Assembly: GCA_963995525.1 (NCBI GenBank) | Contig: OZ023216.1 | Coordinates: forward strand, 43,644,031-43,708,030 | Length of the DNA: 64,000 nt | Direction: 5' to 3' | Origin: Escarpia spicata | Lineage: Eukaryota; Annelida; Polychaeta; Sabellida; Siboglinidae | Part shown: positions 49,188 to 61,848 of the stretch, piece after piece | How positions within the stretch are numbered: the first letter of the stretch is position 1 | Layout of the letters: each line of letters starts with the position of its first letter | Position numbers and translations under genes: made by a program | Notes under the pieces: generated by a model | The model's database searches: none | Told to the model about the DNA's origin: nothing | Seen by the model: the letters and a program-made list of their open reading frames with translations, nothing else

Positions 49188-49280
49188 TACTTCATGTTGA
49201 CAGTCGACATCGACAACGGCAGTGTGACCTACCTTCGGCATGACGGCAGAAGCTGTCACTAAGTGGAACCCGTTATCACG

Positions 49281-52411
<3,131 letters not shown>

Positions 52412-53090
52412 TGCTACCACGCTATCTATCGACACTACTAGCAGTAGTCTACTTGACGACGTAGTTCTACCACGCTCTCTGCTGACGCTACTAGAATTAA
52501 CCTACTTGATGACGTAGTGCTACCACGCTCTCTGTCGGCGCTACTAGCTGTCGTCTACTTGATGTCGTAATGCTACTACGCCGTCAGTCTGCAAATTCGT
52601 CTACTTGACGACGTAGTTTTACCACGCTCTGTACCGGCGCTACTAGCAGTCGTCTACTTGATGACGTAACCCTACCACTCTCTACCGGCGCTATTGGCTG
52701 TCATCTACTTGATGGCACAGTGTTTCACCGCTCTCTACCGACGCTGCTTTTCAGCTTTCTTGTTCTTGCTCGCCGTCACATGTTTGATGACGTAACGCTG
52801 TAACGCCACGTACTGACAGTGTTCGTAGTCAGCTACTTGATGGACCTGCGCTGTAACGCTTTCTACTGGCGCTGTTTGCAGTGTCTACTTGCCGGCGTAA
52901 TACTGACTGGTACGTTCCCTCCTCCACTGTTCATGTGCTTTATTTGATTAAGAACGTTGGAACACGCTACAAGCGCCACTCGCAATCAACTGTATGATGA
53001 CGAACTTTTGCAGCTCGCCATCTACCGGCGATAGTCGCTGTCAACTGTCCAATCGTTGTCAACTACTTGATGACGTATCTCTACGTTGAT

Positions 53091-54389
53091 ATGCAGTGAC
53101 ACAAAAGGAAAACACGAGTCAATGTTTGAGTCATTCTACAATCACGTGTGTCTTTAGTATCCAAACTTGAAACAACAATATCGCCCAGTTGGTCAGAAAC
53201 ATTGTTATAATGACGGAACTGGTTATTACTGGGCAATGCACGGCTATCAACGATCGAAATTAACAAAGCAAGGTTAAAATACTCATCCCGTCGCTGCCTG
53301 TCCGAGCAGTACCAACAGTGAGCGTACTACTAATGGGACAGATATATCGAATTTCATTTAATATCAATGGCAAACTAAAGTAACTTATCTTAATATGTTT
53401 GCCGTATAAGTATAGTATCATAATTGCGCGGATAGAACGTAGAATGCTGTTGTTTTTTCCAAACGCTTATGTTGTATTACATACTTTTGTATTCAGTTGG
53501 TTGGATCAACGGTTGTTTTATTTTCAAATCGCTGTTTAGATTCAATATTCTCCAATATAAACAACTGCTATTGTATTATTTTAGAGCATAACACAACAAC
53601 ATAATTTTAGTTATGTTTATGGTAAAGAAACGTGTTACGGCTGAGATTTTTTGACAACACTCTTTGTAAAATGTACTTTTAAGACGATGAGTAAAATAAT
53701 AATATATATTTACACATCATACTATACTGTCTGTTAAACTCTATTGCGGGTGTATAATTATTAAACACGTCTGGCTTACGTAGCGAACGTGAGGCACCGA
53801 AGTGTATCCTGTGCGTTTATAACGTTTTAAATTTCCGAGATGTCTGTTACAAACCATTCTTAATAAGCAATCTTCAAATGGTGTTGTTGTCTGTTATTGT
53901 CACCACCCAACCAGCGAAAAAGATCGAGTTCTCCAACGGAAGGAGAACTCGACGCGGATATATAATTTCCTAGGCATAACACTTGAAACAAAATTCAAAC
54001 ACGTAACGAATGTAGAAATTAGTGTGTTCACAAGTCTTTCTCGAATCGAACGTAACTTTCGGAGAGTACGTTTTTGTATAAACTCATTGATATGCAAATT
54101 AGTTATTGCCATTAAAACATATACTACTATATCGATTTGTAAACATCCAAACAATCAAAATAATGTGTCCAAACGCATGTTTTCATGGTATCTAGTTATG
54201 ATTACGTCAGTGAACAAATCATGTGTCGCATGACTATACAAATTAGCTCTGACCAATGTAACAGCACGATTTTTTTGTTTAGATATCTCCTCTATAGGCG
54301 AGCGGTAGGCGTTACCTAACGGAAGACTTAAGTGTCCCTCCTTCCCGTACAGACACACAAATGGTACACAATTTGAAAGTCCTAGATAC
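53091..54389. other. Intergenic DNA, nothing recognised
   Basis: AT-rich. No supported frame, repeat or exon. No convincing AATAAA was found close after the Ly6-type gene's repeat array, so the gene's 3' end is not located. Confidence 0.5.
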
Positions 54390-55260
54390 ACCCATCACAA
54401 CGAGCCCTATCGTAGAACTGCCAAATGGTGCAGTAAACGTGTGACTGCAAGGTCAAACAAGGTCACCGTCTAATGGTAACCTTTCGAAATTGTGCGCTTC
54501 CGCGAACGTCTTAAAATTACAATGGTTTCATATCTACTTACTTTAATTAAAAAAATGACTATGTCATATATTTTTGGAAAGATTATTATCTCGTCATCAA
54601 AATTAGATACGACGTGAAGCTGTTATCCGGTGTATTAAGTGTGGCGTTAAGATCAAACAATGTCATCGTGAAATTATAAATATTCGAACGTTTGCGATAC
54701 CGCGAACGACATAAAGTTTCATTAACTCTGTACTACTTCATTTTAAGGACACGCCATATACAGCGTGAAAAAGCAATTTCTTCGCGTCAAAATGAGATAT
54801 GAATTGGGGGTATCAGTTGATAGGGTTTGTGTGGAGCGACGATCAAACAGTGTCTCCGTCAAGTGATAAATGGTCGAAATGGCGCCATCCTGCAAACGTT
54901 ACATAATGCCAATGGTGCCTTATATCTACATTACCTATCTACACAGGACCACGTCATATACCGTTGGAAAGCCTACTGTCTCCCCGTAATTACAGGATAC
55001 AACGGGGAGCTATCACGTGGTGCAGTAAGTATGGAGTGAAGGTCATGCACGGTCACCACCAAATTATGAATGTTTAAAACTGCGCCAACCCGCAAACGGT
55101 GTGCAAATACGATGTCTGCATAGGTACTTTGTTTACCTACTGAAACCATGTTATACACCTATATGTATTGTATCCCCTTCGAAATAAGGCATGGCATGGA
55201 GTTGTAAGTGGTGGTCTAACTGTGGAGTGAAGGGTGAATAAGGTCACATGATAAATTTAT
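54390..55260 (+). repeat. Degenerate tandem repeat of about 195 bp, 4-5 units
   Basis: The word GTGTGG(A/C)G followed by AGGTCAAACAAGGTCACC-like sequence recurs at 54,439, 54,639, 54,829, 55,029 and 55,219, spacing 200, 190, 200 and 190. Each unit also carries a CGTCATATACCGTTGGAAAG-like word and a TACGACGTGGAGCTGTTA-like word. Identity is low, so it is old. The alternating spacing hints at a dimeric parent of about 390 bp. No coding content. Confidence 0.75.
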
Positions 55261-55670
55261 ATTCGTGTTGATGAAAACACATATAAAATTACACATTTTA
55301 CAATGAAGCTTATTAAATGATACGACAGTTATGGTGTAGGGTACATCACAGCTATCTATGTAGATAACATCACAATATGACAAAACACATTTTTTGTCAT
55401 AATGTTCCAAATCGTGCTCGTGATATTAACATGTTTTCTGCCTGATTACGAAGAATTGAACAATCATATTTACTCGTGATGCTGCAGTGATTGTCTCGAT
55501 GAACTTTTTATATAACATGGTAGCGTACGTTGTCTACAATCTTGAAATGTTTTAATGTCGTCTGCCAACCGTGTCGCTGACGAAGCTGGTGGACTACAGG
55601 TCTTTAGACCGACAACGCCCGTGAGTGACCTAATTTGGTAAACAATAATTAGTAAGGCATTGTTCTACAG

Positions 55671-58663
55671 TTGGCGGCGATGTGCCTACAGAACGTCTTT
55701 CGGGCTTTCCGTCCTGCCACCAGGGGTGTCACTCCGCGATTACCTGACACAGTGTATTCATTGATCAGACGTCTAGGACTGTCCACGGCGCGTCCAACTC
55801 TGCGAGGCAGACGTGGGGGCACGCTCAAACAGCACGCGATCCGAACGCGGATTACCAGCCGTTTTGAAGATCCTTCACGAATTGTATGTCGGCAAGGCAG
55901 TGTCAGTGCGAATCTGGTAACTCTAAGAGCCGCCCCTGTTACGCCACACGATACGCCATTCGTCAATGTGTCATTACTGAATGCTCGTTCCGTGTGCAAT
56001 AAAGCTCTCAAAATCAACGAATACGTCGTTGAACACAAATGCGACATCTTAGCGATAACCGAGACGTGGTTAAGGAAGACCGGTAACGAAGTTGTTATTG
56101 CAGAAGTGACCCCTCCCGGGTTCCTCTTCCAGCACCTGGCACGATCTTCTCGTCGTGGTGGCGTTGTTGTAATCTTGCACCGCGATATATATTCTACACC
56201 CATTCTATATCGTTCAACATGTGTGTCATCTACCACCCGCCTGCTTCAAGTAAGGCATCTGGAACTTCGTCTGAATTTTATGCTGAACTTGAATGCTTAT
56301 TTACAGAAGCATCTGTTTCTGTTATACCAACCGTCATTGCTGGAGACTTTAATACTCATTTTGATGATGTAACGAAATCAGAACCGCTTCGCAATCTGCT
56401 TGATTCCTACAATTTGCTGCAACACGTCCATTCGCCGACCCATAAAACAGGACATACATTGGATCTGGTGATAAGTCATGACAGCGATAACTTAGTATCT
56501 TCTGTTGTTGTTTATCCAGACTCCACATCGGACCACTATCGCATAGAACTGGCATTAAATGTGTTGAAACCGTCAGCTGAAACTTCAGTAATTGCCACGC
56601 GCAATTTCCGAAACATGGATGCTACAGCGTTCAATGATGACGTTAAATCTGCGTGTTCTGGCATGTGTGCCCACGCTGACGGTCAGCAAGCGGAGGTCTT
56701 AGCATCGGACTACAACACCTGTCTCACTAACTGCTTAGACAAGCACGCTCCTTGGCGCTACGTACACGTCAAGAGCAACTTGCCGCATCCGTGGTATGAC
56801 GCTGAGGTCGACGAAGCAAGAGAGAAGAGGCGAACATGTGAGAATCTGTGGAGAAGAACAAAACTCGAAATACACCGCCAATTATACGTCGCCGCTCGCG
56901 ACGACTGCACTACAATGATAGCCAGTAAGAAAACCGAGTATTATCGCGGACAATTACAGAACGCTAATAACAAGAACATGTTTCGCATTCTGAGATCACT
57001 CGACGTACACAAAATGCAACTTCCTGAATTCTGCTCAGTGAAGCAAGGATGTGATAAATTATCACGTTTCTTCCAAGAAAAGATATATAAATTACTGATT
57101 AACTTGCACTACCGCATTGCCGTTGACCCGACAGAGGATGGGACACGTTGTTTTACTGACCCAATTCAAGTGTTCGAGCCAACTACTACAGCCGAAATCA
57201 CTAGTATACTTGGCACTACGGATAAGACATGCTTATTTGATCCACTACCAACTAAGCAACAAAATGACAACATGGAAAGTATCGGACCTATCATCATACA
57301 AATTGTAAACGCCTCACTCGGGGATGCAGTCATGCCTGTGCTGCTTAAGCACGCAGTTGTCCGGCCATTGCTCAAGAAACAATCGCTCAACAAGGACATA
57401 CTCAACAACTACCGTCCAGTTAGCAACCTAAGCCATCTGTCAAAAGTCGTAGAGAAAGTATTGCGCGAAGGATCATCTCTCATATTTCCGATCAGCAAAT
57501 GGAGGACTGTTTCCAATCAGCCTACCGGAAGAATCATTCAACTTAAACCGCACTATTGTGTAACAAATGCCATGAAAGCCGCTATAGACAATAGACAAGG
57601 CACGGCACTAGTTCTTATTGACTTTAGTTCGTCCTTTGACACAACCAATCACAAGATAATGATCCAGCGCCTTCGGTTGCGTTACGGCATTGTTGGCAAG
57701 GCACTTGGCTGGCTGCAATCCTATCTGCAGGGCCGGACCCATCTTGTGTTCATTCGTGATGAATGGGTGTCCCGCAGGGTTCGGTGCTGGGTCCTTTGTT
57801 ATTCTCCTTGTACGTACAACCCATTGGCGACATAATCAGAGCGCATGGACTTGGTTTTCATCATTATGCGGATGATCTGCAATTGTACTGCCATTTTGAC
57901 CTCACTGCGACCGCATTGGCTGCTACTCTGCGACGTATGGAGGAGTGTCTAGATATTGCCAATCAGTGGATGACATCAAACTACATGTGCATGAACAACA
58001 ATAACACGGAATATCTTCCCGTAGTGCCAAAGACTGTCGCTGCGCTTATTGACGGCAGTTTGATACGCGTAGGAGATGTTACGATTACTGCCTCAAGATA
58101 TGTTCGTAACCTTGGTGTCGTTATGGATCGCCACCTCGATTGTAAGAAGCAAGTTTCAAGCATCGTCAGTGTGTGCTCATTTCACCTGCGCCATATTAAC
58201 CAGATGAGTCGTTATCTACCAACGACGACAAAGGAACGTGTCGTCAACGCCATTATTACATCACGGCTTGATTACTGCAATTCACTTCTGTTAGCAACAT
58301 CGCTCGACTGCAGAGAATGCACAATTCTGCTGCTAGGTTGATCCTACGCCGCCCACGGAGTGTCAGCGCCATGCCTTTGTTGTGCATTCTTCACTGGTTG
58401 CCTGTAGCACACAGAATCGACTTTAAGCTATTAATGTTTACATATAAAGCTGTGCATGGCGATGCCCGGAAATATTTATGCGACCTTGTATGCCCATGCG
58501 GTCTCATGCCAAAGCTGGGGACAGTTCGTTTGCGGTTGCCGCGGCGACTTTGTGGAATACTTTGCCTAATGATATCAAAACGTCTGATTGTCTCTCTATT
58601 TTCAAGGCACGCTTAAAGACTCATTTTTTTCGACTCTCGTTCTTGGATTTGGCGCTATATTAA
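55671..58663 (+). pseudogene. LINE ORF2, CR1/L2-like, second and more decayed copy
   Basis: Related along its length to the LINE at 21.87-25.13 kb. The endonuclease has LLNARSVCNK (near 55,977), ITETWLRK (near 56,055), AGDFNTHFDD (near 56,340) and HTLDLVISHDS (near 56,455). The RT has NYRPVSNLSHLSKVVEK (near 57,405), LVLIDFSSSFDTTNH (near 57,608), GVPQGSVLGPLLFSLYV (near 57,766) and HHYADDLQLY (near 57,860). The tail continues to about 58,660. Breaks: a deletion with frameshift near 56,210, a local frame disturbance near 57,470, frameshifts near 57,765, 58,320 and 58,480. The 3' hairpin of the other copy was not found. An independent older insertion of the same family. Confidence 0.88.
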
Positions 58664-58899
58664 ATAAAATATAGTATTATATACTGTACCAATTCTTGAA
58701 ACAAAAAAACTTTGCGTAGCTGATGGCCTTTTACGACTTAACAGATTCAACACAAATTAATGTACACAGTTCTACGTATACTGCATGTTTTGGAGAGATT
58801 GTATGGTTGAAAGACATCGATTTAGAGACTATATCTGTTACAGAAAAAAAGCTATTCTGATTATTTATAACCTTAATTACCATGATCATACGTCTGTAT

Positions 58900-59450
58900 T
58901 TTCCATCTCTCAAACATGCTTAAATTTCATTATTTAGTTAAACACAAGACTATGATTATACTTTATAAAGCAAACAACCACTCTTTAAATGGTCGTTTTC
59001 AAACATTATTTGAACCAACCGCAGCTATACACATGAATGATACCAGACAAAGCAAACTGTTCTATGCTATAAAAGCCAAACTTCACCCTCCAATTGCTGT
59101 CACTTACCGTCAAGGGTGTAAAAAACGTGGAACAATTTAGCAAATAAATTGACTCAGCTTCCAAATTTAAAACAATCTATAAAATATTCAAGTTATCAGT
59201 ACTTTCTACATATTTGTGAATTGTTGATGATATTTAGTTAAACCCATGTACTAGTAACACGAGCACTATTGTAACAAGTTTATACATGAGTTGTGAATAT
59301 TATTTTGTAATTTATTTATAATATTCGTGATCTATTTGTTAAGTTTTTTTAGTTTGAGAAGGGCATGGCAACATATAAGTGTAAGTCTAAGTGTGTGTTA
59401 AAACTGGAATCAATGTTTTATGCGTCTTATAAGTTCAGAAACAAATTGTG
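58900..59450 (+). pseudogene. Tail of another LINE, AT-rich
   Basis: The frame at 58,916-59,140 has IILYKANNHSLNGRFQTLFEP and HMNDTRQSKLF, the HNTRQ-type motif found near the C-terminus of many LINE polymerases. After a stop the decayed tail continues. The upstream polymerase is missing (5' truncation). The composition matches the AT-rich ORF2 at the right edge, so it could be the 3' end of that family; the window does not reach far enough to test it. Confidence 0.55.
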
Positions 59451-60114
59451 ATTGTCCATAGTCGCCATTTTGAACTTATGATGGGCGCCATAAGCAATGG
59501 TCAAAAATACTGATTACAGTAGATTTGGCTTTGGAGAATGTGTTCATGTCTGTTTCGATGCATTTTGACCCTTGGTGTTCTTTTTAAATTCGATATAATG
59601 CAAAAGTGAGTAGACATGAGCTTTCTTTTGCCATTGTGAAGGTCATTGAGTGACCGGACAAGGTGTTAGACACCAACATCGGATTCAACACCCTCAAATT
59701 ATGTTTAAAAGGTGCCTGGTCTACCCACTTCTTCCTTAAAAATGCCTATAAGTTTGATTTTCTGAAAATCCGACTTGTTTATGACGCATAACTACCAAGT
59801 TGAAATATTCTGCGCACAGCCAAGTGGAGACAGCCATATGTGTTTAGTGAATATATAAACTCGAAATCCAGCAATGGGCGGTACAGATACTTGTCTGCGA
59901 GAATCAGATTCTACACAGTTCAACATTCAAGTTGCGTCAGAGACACGAAGATATTCCTAGCAAGAAATGAAACAAATATCCACTGACTTAGTTCTCACCT
60001 CTGTCTGTCTGTCTGTCTGTCTGTATGTCTATCTGTATGTCAGTCTGTCTTAAATAATCTAGCAGCTTAATATTCATAAAGACTGAATGCAAGCGTTAGT
60101 TGTTTCTTTTTCAG
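59450..60114. other. Intergenic or intronic DNA with a GTCT microsatellite
   Basis: No gene seen. A short (GTCT)n run lies at 60,001-60,050. The right end, TTGTTTCTTTTTCAG at 60,100-60,114, is a good polypyrimidine tract and splice acceptor. Confidence 0.5.
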
Positions 60115-60555
60115 ATCCGACTGAGTAGCGGAGAAAATGACATTGGTATGGGTCAACATTGGGTGGAGTGGGACTTGCCGTCTGACAGAGATGTAGAGAC
60201 CTTCTGGAGACTGTCAGTGGGCAAAGAGAAAGTACTCCATACAACACATCGCTACACCACAGTACAAAGCTCGTTTGCATCTAAGATACAATGCCACCAA
60301 AATCAACATGGACTACATCCAATAGCCGGTGGTGGGTATCCAAGCACTATAGGCCACTCTGGCAGTGGTAGTAGTAGGAGCACACACTGGGGTTCAGGCA
60401 ATTCGTGTCTTGGTGTAAATGTGATAGCCATTGGACAAGGAGCTTACGGTTTTTCACAGCGTTCAGATGAGTATGATTGTCCAAGTGATAACAATCATTG
60501 GCCTAATCCAACCACGTATGGCGGACCACCGTTTGTGTCAGTGTGGCTAAAATAA
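60115..60555 (+). CDS. Possible terminal exon of an unrecognised gene
   Basis: After a splice-acceptor-like TTTCTTTTTCAG the frame stays open for 146 codons to TAA at 60,553-60,555. The protein is Gly/Ser/His-rich with LSSGENDIGMGQHWVEWDL near the start, a GHSGSGSSRSTHWGSGNSC stretch in the middle and CPSDNNHWPNPTTYGGPPF near the end. It has Cys residues spaced like a secreted protein. I do not recognise the family. A Met exists upstream at 60,100, but it lies inside the splice tract, so an internal exon start is preferred. Upstream exons were not found. It could be a pseudogene fragment or an unrelated open frame. Confidence 0.4.
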   Translation: MRLSSGENDIGMGQHWVEWDLPSDRDVETFWRLSVGKEKVLHTTHRYTTVQSSFASKIQCHQNQHGLHPIAGGGYPSTIGHSGSGSSRSTHWGSGNSCLGVNVIAIGQGAYGFSQRSDEYDCPSDNNHWPNPTTYGGPPFVSVWLK

Positions 60556-60998
60556 GTCATGTAGAACACAGGTTGTTTGCGGCCATCGTTTTGTTTAATA
60601 ATATATGTAACGTATGAGTCGCAGTCATCAAGTCCGACCCGAAAAATGTATGTATAGATACGTCCCGAATCATTGCAAATTTATTATCGACATACAAGTC
60701 TGATCTACAGCGGGAGGAGCAGTGTGCGAGATACGTGTATTGTGCATACTCTAGTGAAGTCGCCTTGTGGTGCACATCAGCAAATGTGAGAAAATCGTGA
60801 ATAAGATTCACTGGACTGGTAATATCGCCCACAAGCCGTTACCAGTGGCGCGAAAGCCAATTTAAGCCTCCTTCGCATGACTGACTTCGATGCAACCAAC
60901 CGAAAAGGTGCGACCGTTAAGACTTAAGTAGACAGCTCAAGTAATCCACCCTGTTGTGTTGATTACAACAGTGACCAACGGTCAACCGCATACTGAAC
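60556..60998 (+). other. Spacer, perhaps 5' UTR of the following LINE
   Basis: No frame supported. It contains GTCATCAAGTCCGACCC- and AATCGTGAATAAGATTC-type words without known signals. The 5' boundary of the LINE lies somewhere here and could not be placed. Confidence 0.35.
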
Positions 60999-61802
60999 AT
61001 GACAAAAGGTCAACGAAAGGGAAGCGCTAGTGCCTGCACCAATGCTTCGGAAGCAACCAACGAATCGTTGAATGGAGACATGCGCACCGCAATCATTGCG
61101 CTCATTGAGAAAAATGACCCTATCATCGCCACAGTCGTCGAAGCAATCAGTCAGGCTATCCTTGCCAGACTGGTTGTAAACAAAAACTTCGCAAAACAAA
61201 TCGTCGACTCCATCCTGAAAACAGACGTCATCGCTGACATTAAACAAGACATATACAAGGCATCCCAGATGGACACTACTCGTGCTGCAGCTGACGCCGC
61301 GGAGATGGCCGCTCGAGTCTCACAACTTGAGACGATTAATACAAAACTGTACAACGACCTAGACGTGATGGAGCAGTACAGTAGACGAAACTGCCTAATC
61401 GTCCACGGTGTGCCGGACACTACCGACCCAGAGTCTGCAGTTCTCGACATTTTCACCAACAAGCTCGGCGTTTCGATTGGACGTGAGACCATCGACCGAT
61501 GTCACCGGCTCGGGACATCCGCTAACTCATCAACTTCGAAACCACGAGCCATTATCGTGAAATTTACAACCTACCAAGCACGCCAGAAAGTCTTCTCGAT
61601 GAAACGGCGACTGAAAGGTACCAAACTACTCATCACGGAAAACCTCACTAGACGCCGCAACGAGCTGCTCTCCAAAGCCAAGTCGCTGCCCAACGTCACT
61701 GCCACCTGGACGTCTGACGGCCGTATTGTCTGCCTACTCGCCAGTGGCAGGAAAGTCTCCATAACCACAGACCAGGACCTCCGCCATCTCGACCGGCAGT
61801 AA
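60999..61802 (+). CDS. LINE ORF1 protein, coiled coil plus RRM-like domain (267 aa)
   Basis: Intact frame starting MTKGQRKGSASACTNASEA. Residues about 85-125 form a heptad-like helix (MAARVSQLETINTKLYNDLD). The sequence DVMEQYSRRNCLIVHGVPD (near residues 123-142) and the following IDRCHRLG and RAIIVKFTTYQARQKVF belong to the L1-ORF1-like RNA-binding fold used by many LINEs. A C-terminal basic domain (LTRRRNELLSKAKSLP) follows. The protein is expected to trimerise, bind the element's RNA and act as a nucleic-acid chaperone. It is GC-rich, unlike the ORF2 that starts 46 bp later. The frame is intact, so the copy is young. Confidence 0.88.
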   Translation: MTKGQRKGSASACTNASEATNESLNGDMRTAIIALIEKNDPIIATVVEAISQAILARLVVNKNFAKQIVDSILKTDVIADIKQDIYKASQMDTTRAAADAAEMAARVSQLETINTKLYNDLDVMEQYSRRNCLIVHGVPDTTDPESAVLDIFTNKLGVSIGRETIDRCHRLGTSANSSTSKPRAIIVKFTTYQARQKVFSMKRRLKGTKLLITENLTRRRNELLSKAKSLPNVTATWTSDGRIVCLLASGRKVSITTDQDLRHLDRQ

Positions 61803-61848
61803 CTTCATCCAACCGAACAATGCTATCGGACGATAACACTAATTAGCC

